DNA from: Poriferisodalis sp965116715
Lineage (GTDB): Bacteria; Actinomycetota; Acidimicrobiia; Acidimicrobiales; Poriferisodalaceae
Length of the DNA stretch: 64,000 nt
Direction of reading: 5' to 3'
Assembly: GCA_965116715.1 (NCBI GenBank)
Contig: OZ220724.1
Coordinates: 1,178,001-1,242,000, forward strand
The position numbers and the translations under genes are program-made. Positions 26,486 to 34,731 of this stretch are shown here, piece by piece. The notes under the pieces were generated by a model. It was not told where the DNA came from. It saw only the letters and a list, made by a program, of their open reading frames with translations, and did not search any database. The first letter of the stretch is position 1. Each line of letters begins with the position of its first letter.

Positions 26486-27605
26486 CGCGGTTGACGATGT
26501 CGTTGAGTGCTTTGTCGGCGGCGTTGTTGTTTCGCCAGCGGATGTAGCGGCGGATGATCGAGGCCTGCTCGGCGTGGGTGGGGTGGTCGGTGCCGTCGAC
26601 GCAGAAGTAGCGCAGGGCTTGGAAGTGGGCTTCGATGCGGTTCAGCCACGACGCGTAGTGGGGGGTGTAGGCGAGTTCGACGTTGTTGGCCTCGGCCCAG
26701 TTGCCGACGCGGGGGTCGGCATTGGTGCTGCGGTGCGGTGACCAGTTGTCGAGCACGATGCCGATGCGCACCTCGGGCGGGTACAGGGTGCGCAGGTAGC
26801 GGCAGAACTCCAGGAACTGGGTGCGGCCCTTGCGTTTTTTCATGTGCCCGTAGAGCTTGTCGGCGGTCAGGTCGTAGGCAGCGAGCAGGTGGCGCACGCC
26901 GTGGGGGCGGTTGTAGGTCGCCCTGCGCCGCCGCCGCGGCGCCCGATGGGGGTCCTTGAGGCGGCCGCCGACGGGCGCCCACTGCTTGCCCGGGTGCGGC
27001 CGGAGATTGAGCGGCCCGAACTCGTCCATGCACAACACCACCGACGGGTCGCCGGGCTCGGGATCGGTCTTGCCGTCAGCGATGTCATACAGCGCCAGGA
27101 TCCGGTTCTTCTTCGCCTCGAAATCAGGGTCGTTGGACGCCTTGAAGGTCTTCAGCGCTTGAAAGGAGACACCCTCCTCGCGGAGCAGGACCCGCAGGCC
27201 CTCATGGCTGATGTCGTCGACCACCCCCTTTGCGACCAGGTGCTCAGCGAGCTTGGACAACGACCACGTCGAGAACGGCAGCCCGCGATCAGCGGGCCGC
27301 CCCACAGCGATGCGCTTGATCTCGGCGCGCTGGGCCGCGCCGAACCGCGGCGGGCGGCCTCCCGCGTACTTCGGATACAGCGAGTCGAACCCGTCGGCGT
27401 TGAAATTGTGGATCACCTCCCGAGCCCGGTCCTCGGACGTGAACGCCAACGCAGCGATCTGGCCCACATCCATGCCCTGCGCGGACCACAACACGATCTG
27501 CGCTCTCCTCCACGTCACCACCGACCCCGACGAACGGCGCACCAGCCTCAACAGCCGACTGCCCTCACCCGAATCGATCTCCCTCACACGAACACGCCCA
27601 GCCAT
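26472..27605 (-). CDS. IS630-family transposase
   Basis: The product is 377 residues from the ATG at 27605; an upstream ATG at 27656 would add 17 Cys/Gly-rich residues and is less likely. An N-terminal helix-turn-helix region (RRAQIVLWSAQGMDVGQIAAL) is followed by the DDE catalytic core: Asp in VVLCMDEFGPLN, Asp in GIVLDNWSPH and Glu in NRIEAHFQALRYF. No frameshift or stop interrupts the frame, so it is potentially active. It reads opposite to the flanking CWB2 genes. Confidence 0.9.
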   Translation of the reverse strand: MAGRVRVREIDSGEGSRLLRLVRRSSGSVVTWRRAQIVLWSAQGMDVGQIAALAFTSEDRAREVIHNFNADGFDSLYPKYAGGRPPRFGAAQRAEIKRIAVGRPADRGLPFSTWSLSKLAEHLVAKGVVDDISHEGLRVLLREEGVSFQALKTFKASNDPDFEAKKNRILALYDIADGKTDPEPGDPSVVLCMDEFGPLNLRPHPGKQWAPVGGRLKDPHRAPRRRRRATYNRPHGVRHLLAAYDLTADKLYGHMKKRKGRTQFLEFCRYLRTLYPPEVRIGIVLDNWSPHRSTNADPRVGNWAEANNVELAYTPHYASWLNRIEAHFQALRYFCVDGTDHPTHAEQASIIRRYIRWRNNNAADKALNDIVNRANVC

Positions 27606-27653
27606 GCACCCAATCGCACCACAACCCGACACCCCACACGCGGACACGCACCC

Positions 27654-27675
27654 CAAACGTTGCCTGACACGGCAC
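27654..27675 (-). repeat. Right terminal inverted repeat of the IS630-family element
   Basis: Read on the minus strand it begins GTGCCGTGTCAGGCAAC. The TA at 27676-27677 is the second copy of the target. Confidence 0.85.
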
Positions 27676-27702
27676 TAGGTTGCGCTTCTCTGTGGAGGCG
27701 TC

Positions 27703-30351
27703 ATGAGCCGATGTCGACGTCACGTGCTGGGGGCGGCGTGCGCGGCGGCGGCTGTGTTGGCTGCCCTGGCAGGTCCGGCGTGGTTGCCACCGGCTGGAGC
27801 GCAGAGCGAAGGTACGACGCTCGTGGTGGCCAATGGCTGGTCGCTCTCAGACGTGGGCACCGCCGCTTCTCTGGTGGCTGCGGGCGAGGGAGACGCTGTG
27901 CTGTTCGCCGCGGCGGACTCGCTGGGATCGGCGGGAAGCCTGATCAGCGAACTACAGCCAGTAGGTGTGGCGCTGGTAGGAGGCACCGCAGCTCTGTCAG
28001 CGGCCGTCGAGTCCGCAGTCTCCGAACTCGCACCTGGATCGGCGATCGAGCGCTTCGCGGGGACGGACCGCATCGACACCGCTGCACGGGCAGCCAAGCG
28101 CTCGTTGCAGCAGCGAACCGGCGTAACGGTCGTGATCGCGAACGGATGGTCATTGTCCGATGTGGGTACGGCTGCCTCAGTGGTCGCGTCGGGAGGCGCT
28201 GACGTCGTTCTGTATGCGGGAACAAGCGCCTTGGGCGAACCGACAGCGCAGGTGCTCGCGGATCACCAGCCTGCCCGGGTCGTGCTGGTGGGCGGCACAG
28301 CAGCCCTGTCAGCGCAGATCCAAGCGGAGATCGCTCAAGTCGCGCCCGCGGCGATGATCGACCGCTTGGGCGGCGCAACCAGGATCGAAACCGCAGCGCG
28401 TTCGGCCGAGCGCGCGTTCGCCGAGGGTGCATCGACGGCAGTGATTGCGAACGGTTGGTCGCTGGCCGATGTGGGTGTCGCTGCAGCGTTCGCGGCCGCC
28501 GGCAGCAACCGTGCGGTGCTCTACGCCCAAAACGACACGCTGAGCACGGCTACGTCCGCGCTGCTCGGTGCTCACGAACCCGGCGAGATCGTTCTGATCG
28601 GCGATGTCGAGTCGCTCGCCAGCAGCATCGAGAGCGACATCGATGGTGTGTCGCCCAACTCGAAGGTCACACGCATCGGTCGCAGTGACCGTGTCGAAAC
28701 CGCCCTCGCTGCTGCGCGGCTCGCACTGGGCCTGCCCGCACAAGCTGTCGTTTCTGACGATGCCGAGGCCGACGACGCGACCGCAACCGATGGCAAGCGC
28801 GTCGCTCAGGTGGCCGTGGGTGGTCGTCACACCTGCGTGATCCGCAGCGACCGCAGCTTGGTCTGCTGGGGCGACAACGAGCACGGGCAATCTGAGGCCC
28901 CAGACGGCGAGTACCTCGCGGTCTCGGCGGGACCGACGCATTCATGCGCTCTGCGGTTGGACCGGTCGGCGGTGTGCTGGGGAAGCAGCCGCCTCGGTCA
29001 AGCTGACGCCCCACAAGGCAAGTTCGTCTCGCTCTCTGCTGGCATCGGCCACACCTGCGCGTTGGGGACCGACAGTCGCATTCGCTGCTGGGGCAACAAC
29101 GGAAGCAGCCAGTCAACTCCACCGACGGGCGAGTTCGGTGCTGTCGCAGCGGGCCGCGTGAATTCGTGTGCGCTTCGCCTCGATTCGGCGCTGGAGTGCT
29201 GGGGAGACGACGACATCGTCGACACGACTCCTGATACCGGCATCTACACCGACATCGAGACGGGCGCGCAGCATGCCTGTGCATTGCGGGCCGATCAGAT
29301 CATCGTGTGCTGGGGCTCGGACCGGGCGGACCTGACCGGAGCACCCGACGGCGCCTATGTCGACCTGTCTGTCGGCTCCCAGCACTCGTGCGCTGTGGAC
29401 ACCAAGCAGGCAGTGACCTGCTGGGGATACGACGACGAGGGCCAAACCGTCGCACCGGAGGGAGAGTTCGCCACTGTGGTCGCTGGCGTCGATCACAGCT
29501 GTGCCATCACCACGAGCGCGACCGTTCTGTGCTGGGGCAACAACGCCTTCAGCCAGCGAGGCATCCCGCTGACGCTGTATCGCTCGGTGACCGTCGGACG
29601 CGAGCACGCGTGCGCCATCTACACGACCGGTGCCGTGCAGTGCTGGGGCGACGACCGATGGAATCAATCCTCGCCTCCCGAAGGCGAGTTCACGGAGATC
29701 ACCGCAGGCGCGAGGCATGTGTGCGGATTGCGACCCGACCGTGCCGTCGAGTGCTGGGGCAACGACGACTGGGGCCAGGCGACCGCGCCGGAGGGCAGCT
29801 TTATCGACATCGACGCCGGTGATTGGCACACATGCGGCATTCGCGCCGACGGCGCCGCCCTGTGCTGGGGACAGCAAGTCTTCGGACGCACTGATTCCCC
29901 CACAGACGAATTCACGTCGATCTCAGCAGGTGCAGATCACACCTGCGCTGTTCGCGCCGATGAAACGGTGGCCTGCTGGGGCGACGACAACTTCAACCAG
30001 GCCTCGCCTCCCGCGGGCAAGTACCGCACCGTCGGTGCGGGCTCGGTGCACTCCTGCGCGCTCAACAGCAAGGGCAAGGCGGTGTGCTGGGGATACGACG
30101 CCGGCAATCGTCTGAATCCGCCGGACGGCACCTTCGACACGCTCACCGTCGGCTACCACCACGCGTGCGTGATGAATGACGACGAAGGCCGACCGGTCTG
30201 CTGGGGCATCAACACCGACTCGCAACTCGATGCACCCGATGCAACCTTCGTCATGATCGAAGGCGGTACGAGCCAGACATGCGGGGTTCGCTCTGATGCG
30301 CGTGTCGAATGCTGGGGGCGGGCGGACGTGCTCAACGGCATGCCCGACTGA
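27703..30351 (+). CDS. Secreted CWB2 protein with 14 RCC1-like repeats
   Basis: The 882-residue preprotein has a signal peptide (about 1-34). Three CWB2-like repeats of the variant NGWSLSDVGTAAS type follow (about 40-350). From about residue 367 to the end there are fourteen RCC1-like repeats of about 37 residues, each with the pattern H-x-C-A near its start and CWG about 11 residues later; the last one is short. Two cysteines recur in nearly every repeat, suggesting regular disulfides in one or two propellers outside the cell. ATG 27703 has a GGAGG ribosome-binding site. It was probably cotranscribed with the M6 protease gene before the IS insertion. Function beyond wall binding is unknown. 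Confidence 0.85.
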   Translation: MSRCRRHVLGAACAAAAVLAALAGPAWLPPAGAQSEGTTLVVANGWSLSDVGTAASLVAAGEGDAVLFAAADSLGSAGSLISELQPVGVALVGGTAALSAAVESAVSELAPGSAIERFAGTDRIDTAARAAKRSLQQRTGVTVVIANGWSLSDVGTAASVVASGGADVVLYAGTSALGEPTAQVLADHQPARVVLVGGTAALSAQIQAEIAQVAPAAMIDRLGGATRIETAARSAERAFAEGASTAVIANGWSLADVGVAAAFAAAGSNRAVLYAQNDTLSTATSALLGAHEPGEIVLIGDVESLASSIESDIDGVSPNSKVTRIGRSDRVETALAAARLALGLPAQAVVSDDAEADDATATDGKRVAQVAVGGRHTCVIRSDRSLVCWGDNEHGQSEAPDGEYLAVSAGPTHSCALRLDRSAVCWGSSRLGQADAPQGKFVSLSAGIGHTCALGTDSRIRCWGNNGSSQSTPPTGEFGAVAAGRVNSCALRLDSALECWGDDDIVDTTPDTGIYTDIETGAQHACALRADQIIVCWGSDRADLTGAPDGAYVDLSVGSQHSCAVDTKQAVTCWGYDDEGQTVAPEGEFATVVAGVDHSCAITTSATVLCWGNNAFSQRGIPLTLYRSVTVGREHACAIYTTGAVQCWGDDRWNQSSPPEGEFTEITAGARHVCGLRPDRAVECWGNDDWGQATAPEGSFIDIDAGDWHTCGIRADGAALCWGQQVFGRTDSPTDEFTSISAGADHTCAVRADETVACWGDDNFNQASPPAGKYRTVGAGSVHSCALNSKGKAVCWGYDAGNRLNPPDGTFDTLTVGYHHACVMNDDEGRPVCWGINTDSQLDAPDATFVMIEGGTSQTCGVRSDARVECWGRADVLNGMPD

Positions 30352-30475
30352 ACGCCGGACCTTGCGCTGATGGGGCGGCCGCCGCTTCGGCAGCGGCGTT
30401 TCGTGCGGTGTCTGCGGCGCATGTCGTTGTGCGCCGCGGTCGCGGGGCCTCACCCGCGTTGCCGACGGGTTCCGG

Positions 30476-30488
30476 TACGGTGCCGCGG
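30476..30488 (+). promoter_or_regulatory. Possible leaderless -10 element of the CWB2-Fn3 gene
   Basis: TACGGT (30476-30481) lies seven bases before the ATG at 30489. It would drive the CWB2-Fn3 gene and the coupled fbiA-fbiB genes. Confidence 0.35.
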
Positions 30489-31988
30489 ATGGCACGTCGC
30501 CCGCATTCTGGCTGGGTTCGCCCGCTGCGGGCGGTGGCGTCAGCGCTGCTGGCCGGCACTGCTGCCGTGGCAATCGGAGACCCGGCGGGAGCCGCGTCAC
30601 GTGTCGATTCGGACCGGCTGTGGGGCGACGACCGCTACGAGACCGCAGCGAAGATTGCAGAGGAATTCGCAGCATCGGCCGGGCCAATCGACACCGTCAT
30701 CGTGGCGTCCGGCGAGTCCTTCGCCGACGCTCTGGCAGCCACACCGCTGGCGCGCGTGCGCAATGCGCCGATCCTGCTGTCGCCGCCTGATGCGCTGCAC
30801 CCCGCGACCCGCAGCTTCATCCAGCGACATCGGATCGACGACATCGTCATCGCCGGCGGCACCACTGGCATCTCCGAGGACGTCGAAGATGAGCTGGCCA
30901 GCTTGATCAGCGGCAGACCCGAGCGGCTGGAGGGATCCGACCGCTACCAGACCGTGGTCAACATCGCCCGCGACATCGGCGCCAGCCAGATCGGCAGCTT
31001 CTGCGGCGATGGCAGTCGCACTGCGCTGCTGGCAACTGGGGAGAAGTTCGCCGATGCCTTAGCACTGTCACCGCTCGCCTTCGCGGGCCCGCATCCCGTG
31101 CTGCTCACCGAACCCGACCGGCTGCCCGCAACTGTCGAGGACTACCTCACCGACTTCAGCATCGAACAGGTGCTGATCGCGGGCGGGCCTGCGGCAGTCA
31201 CAGACTCGGTCAGGGCTGAGCTCTCCGCTGCGGGCATCAGCGTCCGACGGCTCTGGGGGCAGGACCGCTTCGAAACCGCTGCTGAGATTGCCGGAGAACT
31301 CGCCGATCGCTGTTTCGGGTCCGACGAGTTCGGCCTCGCCGACGGACGGAACTTCCCCGACGCGCTGGTCGGCGGCGCATTGCTGGGCCTTCGTCGGGCG
31401 CCGCTGCTGCTGTCGGAACCCGCCTTGCCCGATGCGACTCGCAGGTTCCTGGTCGGCCCGGATCCCGATACGGGCACTGTGCAGCTCACCATCTTCGGCG
31501 GGCCGAAGGCCGTCACCGATTCCGCAGCAGCAGCCGCAGCCGATGCACTGAGGGGCCTCGACCGGGAGTGCGATCCGCGCGAAGACACACCTGGGGTTCC
31601 ACGTGACGTAACGGTGCAGCCGCTCAACGGAGCTCTCGAGATCCGCTGGAAGGCGCCGGCCACGGTAGGCAGCAGCGACCCGTCCGGCTACCGCATCAGG
31701 TACCGGCCCGTCGGCGGGCACTGGGTCACCATGCGCAACGTCAGCTCGCCCGCGACCGTCTCGGGACTGCAGAACACGGCCCTGTACGAAGTGCAGGTAC
31801 GAGCCGACGGCAGCCGCTACGAGGTGTGGAGCCCGAGCAGCTACGCGACGCCGTCAGATGCGATCGGGACTGCTGCATCGTCGACGCCGGGCGACCGCGG
31901 CCACACTGCCAGCACGGTGTCGCTGGCCGCAGCGCAGCCGGCGAGCAGCACAGCACCGGACTGCCCGCCCCCACCCCCCACCGCATGA
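30489..31988 (+). CDS. Secreted CWB2 protein with a fibronectin type III domain
   Basis: The 499-residue preprotein has a signal peptide (about 1-36, ending near GDPAGAAS). Three CWB2 repeats span about 38-360 (LWGDDRYETA, LEGSDRYQTV, LWGQDRFETA, each followed by a FADAL-type core). One fibronectin III domain follows (about 372-455), and the tail is Ala/Ser/Pro-rich. The frame is open from 30309, overlapping the RCC1 gene. ATG 30489 is chosen because it precedes a good signal peptide and follows a -10-like TACGGT. The last codons overlap the fbiA start (ATGA). Probably a wall-bound adhesion or scaffold protein (inference). Confidence 0.82.
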   Translation: MARRPHSGWVRPLRAVASALLAGTAAVAIGDPAGAASRVDSDRLWGDDRYETAAKIAEEFAASAGPIDTVIVASGESFADALAATPLARVRNAPILLSPPDALHPATRSFIQRHRIDDIVIAGGTTGISEDVEDELASLISGRPERLEGSDRYQTVVNIARDIGASQIGSFCGDGSRTALLATGEKFADALALSPLAFAGPHPVLLTEPDRLPATVEDYLTDFSIEQVLIAGGPAAVTDSVRAELSAAGISVRRLWGQDRFETAAEIAGELADRCFGSDEFGLADGRNFPDALVGGALLGLRRAPLLLSEPALPDATRRFLVGPDPDTGTVQLTIFGGPKAVTDSAAAAAADALRGLDRECDPREDTPGVPRDVTVQPLNGALEIRWKAPATVGSSDPSGYRIRYRPVGGHWVTMRNVSSPATVSGLQNTALYEVQVRADGSRYEVWSPSSYATPSDAIGTAASSTPGDRGHTASTVSLAAAQPASSTAPDCPPPPPTA

Positions 31989-32947
31989 CTGCCAGTCACG
32001 CCGAGACCGTCGCCGTGCTGGCAGGAGGCGTTGGTGCGGCCCGATTCCTGCGCGGTCTGCTGCGCGTGCGCCGGCCAGCCGACGTGACCGCCATCGTCAA
32101 CGTGGGCGACGACTTCACCCTGCACGGCCTCAACATCAGCCCTGACCTCGACACGGTGACCTACACCCTGGCCGAGCAGATCAATCCTGAGACCGGTTGG
32201 GGCCGCGCCGGCGAATCATGGCGCGTGCTGACCGAGCTCGGCCAGCTCGGCGGCCAGGACTGGTTCCGGCTCGGCGATCTGGACCTGGCGCTGCACCTCT
32301 ACCGCACACAGCGTCGCAGCGAAGGTGCTTCGCTGTCGCAGGTGACGGGCGAGATCGCCGCCCGCTTCGGTCTCGAACTGACGTTGCTGCCCGTCAGCGA
32401 CGACCCGGTCCAGACTCGCATCACCCCCGCATCGCCTGCCGACGCCGCAGAGATTGACTTTCAGGACTACTTCGTCGCCCAACGTCACGGCATCTCGATT
32501 CGAGCCGTCCGGTTCGCCGGCATCGAGGCAGCGCGGCCGGCACCCGGCGTCGCCGAAGCACTGGACACCGCCGCAGTCGTCGTGGTCGCTCCGTCCAATC
32601 CCTTCGTCTCCATAGGTCCCGTGGTGGAGGTGCCCCCGATCCGCGAGATCCTGGCTCGCCGTCGTGAAAGTGTCGTTGCGGTGTCGCCGATCGTGGGCGG
32701 CGCATCGATCAAGGGACCTGCCGGCGCGATGATGACCGAGTTAGGCCACGAGGCGAGCGCCGTGGGCATCGCACGGCTCTACGCCGGATTCGCCGGCACC
32801 TTGGTGATCGACGACACTGATCTTGACTTGGCGTCGGCGGTGTCGGACGCCGGGATGTCACCGGTCGTCACCGACACCATCATGAGCAGTCCGGAGCGGG
32901 CCGCCGCATTGGCGCGCAACACGCTCGAAGCCGTGAGTGGGTCATGA
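31985..32947 (+). CDS. fbiA: 2-phospho-L-lactate transferase (F420 biosynthesis)
   Basis: The 320-residue CofD/FbiA protein transfers a phospholactate or phosphoenolpyruvate-derived moiety to the deazaflavin Fo, forming the F420-0 precursor. AVLAGGVGAARFLRGLLRV, VNVGDDFTLHGLNISPDLD and the region VVVVAPSNPFVSIGPVVEVP are family hallmarks. ATG 31985 overlaps the TGA of the CWB2-Fn3 gene (ATGA), so its translation is probably coupled to a surface-protein gene. The frame continues upstream to 31826 only inside that gene. fbiB follows after 16 bases. The Fo synthase gene fbiC is not in the window. Confidence 0.93.
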   Translation: MTASHAETVAVLAGGVGAARFLRGLLRVRRPADVTAIVNVGDDFTLHGLNISPDLDTVTYTLAEQINPETGWGRAGESWRVLTELGQLGGQDWFRLGDLDLALHLYRTQRRSEGASLSQVTGEIAARFGLELTLLPVSDDPVQTRITPASPADAAEIDFQDYFVAQRHGISIRAVRFAGIEAARPAPGVAEALDTAAVVVVAPSNPFVSIGPVVEVPPIREILARRRESVVAVSPIVGGASIKGPAGAMMTELGHEASAVGIARLYAGFAGTLVIDDTDLDLASAVSDAGMSPVVTDTIMSSPERAAALARNTLEAVSGS

Positions 32948-32963
32948 GAGAAACGAGAACTGC

Positions 32964-33674
32964 GTGACCATCGAATTGCTGCCTGTCGAAGGCATCGGCG
33001 AGATCTCCCACGGCGACGATCTCGGCGCCGTCATCTGGGACGCCTGCGACGCATCGTCAGCCGGATTGCGCGATGGCGACGTGCTCGTCGTGACGCAGAA
33101 AATCGTCTCCAAGGCCGAGGGCGCCATGGAGCAGATCGATCCCGACGACCCGCTGTCGCACAAGCCCCTCGTCGAGCGCGAGTCGGTGCGGGTCCTGCGC
33201 CGCCGCGGTGATCTCATCATCAGCGAGACCAAGCACGGGTTCATCTGCGCCAACGCGGGAATCGATCTGTCCAACGTCGAACGGGGCTACGCAGCGCTCC
33301 TCCCCGACGACAGCGACCGCTCCGCCAACAAGATCCGTGACCGCATCCGGGCGCTGTCTGGCTGCACCGTCGGCGTGATCATCTCCGACACGTTCGGGCG
33401 CCCATGGCGGCGCGGTGTCACCGACGTGGCCATCGGCTGTGCGGGCATTGCTGCCGTCGTCGACCTGAAAGGCACTGCCGATGCGCTCGGACACGAGTTG
33501 ATGGTCACCGAGGTGTGCGTGGCCGACGAGATCGCGTCGGCAGCCGACCTGGTGTGCGGCAAGGCGCGGGGTGTGCCGGTCGCGGTCGTGCGGGGTGTCG
33601 ACCCGAGCTGGCTGCGACGGGCCTCGGTGCGCTCGGAGATCATCAGGGATCCCGCCGAGGACCTGTTCCGCTAG
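32964..33674 (+). CDS. fbiB: Coenzyme F420-0:L-glutamate ligase
   Basis: The 236-residue CofE-type enzyme adds gamma-linked glutamates to F420-0. It has VVTQKIVSKAEGAMEQI, ETKHGFICANAGIDLSN, VIISDTFGRPWRRGVTDVAIG and GVPVAVVRGVD. Mycobacterial FbiB has a second, FMN-binding nitroreductase-like domain; this protein ends after the ligase domain, as in archaeal CofE. The GTG at 32964 follows an AGAG-rich stretch; an alternative GTG at 32937 would overlap fbiA. Its TAG stop shares the palindrome CTAG with the stop of the convergent manC. Confidence 0.92.
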   Translation: MTIELLPVEGIGEISHGDDLGAVIWDACDASSAGLRDGDVLVVTQKIVSKAEGAMEQIDPDDPLSHKPLVERESVRVLRRRGDLIISETKHGFICANAGIDLSNVERGYAALLPDDSDRSANKIRDRIRALSGCTVGVIISDTFGRPWRRGVTDVAIGCAGIAAVVDLKGTADALGHELMVTEVCVADEIASAADLVCGKARGVPVAVVRGVDPSWLRRASVRSEIIRDPAEDLFR

Positions 33675-34714
33675 CTGTCGCAGGCGGCGGCCGGCTGGCG
33701 TTGCGAGCGCAGCACAGCACCCGGAGAGATCTGCTCACCCGTGGCGACCACCGAGAACTCACCGAGCGTTGCTCCCGCGCCGATCACGACACCCGATCCG
33801 AGCACCGAGTCGATCACGACCGCGCCGTCGGCGAGACGGCAGCCGTCCCCCACGACCGATCGCTGCACGACAGCACCGGGCCCGAGCTCGCACCCACGGC
33901 CGATGACCGATGTCCGTATCTGCGCCCCGGGATCGATATCTGGCGACTCCGCCGCGAGGTCGTCCGCCACCTTGGCGCCAGCGCGCCGGCCTTCGAGAAT
34001 GTCCAGATTCGCAGCCAGGTACTGCTGCGGCGTGCCCGTGTCGAGCCAGTACGTGTCGGCAACCAGCGCTGCCAGAGTCCCGTCAGCGACGATCCGGGGG
34101 AAGACCTCCCGCTCGATCGACACCGGCTGGTCGGGCGGGATGCGATCGAGCACCCGTGAGGTCAGCACGTAGGTGCCGGCGCTGATTGTCGCCCGCTCGC
34201 GGTGAGGCAGCGCCGCCGATGCCGAGCCCGGTTCCGGTTTCTCCGAGAACGACAGCACCCGGCCGGATGGATCGGTCACCACGAGTCCATACGGCGAAGG
34301 ATCAGCGACGGGCTGCAGGGCGATCGTGGCTTCAGCGCCCGAGTTCTCGTGCATGCTCGCGAGCGCGCCCACATCGAGGTCGGTCAGCACGTCGCCGTTG
34401 AGCACCAGAAAGGTCCCCGTGATGCCACTGGCCTGCGCGGCAAATCGCACTGCTCCTGCAGTACCGAGAGGTTCCGGCTCGACTGCCACCTGAAATGCGA
34501 GCTGTCCGATGCGGCCCTGCGGGTACGCCGCGGTGAATGCCTCTGCTCGGTAGCCCAGCGAGAGCACCACCTCGTCGACGCCATGGCGCCACAGGTGCTC
34601 GCAGACCCACTCGATCATCGGCCGCCCGCACACTGGCAGCATCTGCTTGGGCGTGTCGTTGGTCAGCGGGCGCAGCCGGGTGCCGAAGCCGCCCAGCAGC
34701 AGGATCGCCTTCAT
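33671..34714 (-). CDS. manC: Mannose-1-phosphate guanylyltransferase-type nucleotidyltransferase
   Basis: The 347-residue protein has an N-terminal nucleotidyltransferase fold (MKAILLLGGFGTRLRPLTND, then PKQMLPVCGRPMI and LVLNGDVLTD). A C-terminal left-handed beta-helix of hexapeptide repeats (about 255-335) follows. It most resembles the actinobacterial GDP-mannose pyrophosphorylase encoded beside fbiAB (the Rv3264c type). With manB and gmd in the window this is the favoured assignment, but glucose-1-phosphate thymidylyl- or uridylyltransferase cannot be excluded. It lies 17 bases after the His-rich membrane protein gene. Confidence 0.8.
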   Translation of the reverse strand: MKAILLLGGFGTRLRPLTNDTPKQMLPVCGRPMIEWVCEHLWRHGVDEVVLSLGYRAEAFTAAYPQGRIGQLAFQVAVEPEPLGTAGAVRFAAQASGITGTFLVLNGDVLTDLDVGALASMHENSGAEATIALQPVADPSPYGLVVTDPSGRVLSFSEKPEPGSASAALPHRERATISAGTYVLTSRVLDRIPPDQPVSIEREVFPRIVADGTLAALVADTYWLDTGTPQQYLAANLDILEGRRAGAKVADDLAAESPDIDPGAQIRTSVIGRGCELGPGAVVQRSVVGDGCRLADGAVVIDSVLGSGVVIGAGATLGEFSVVATGEQISPGAVLRSQRQPAAACDS

Positions 34715-34731
34715 GGTGACGGTGCCCCGAA

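Larger units (their letters stand above)
26464..27675 (-). mobile_element. IS630-family insertion sequence, apparently intact
   Basis: The 1212-base element is bounded by 22-base imperfect inverted repeats (19 of 22 matching) and by a TA dinucleotide on each side (26462-26463 and 27676-27677), the target duplication typical of IS630/Tc1/mariner elements. It encodes one transposase on the minus strand. Removing the element and one TA restores AACTAGGTTGCG, so the insertion interrupts the junction between two CWB2 genes that were about 25 bases apart. Confidence 0.9.
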
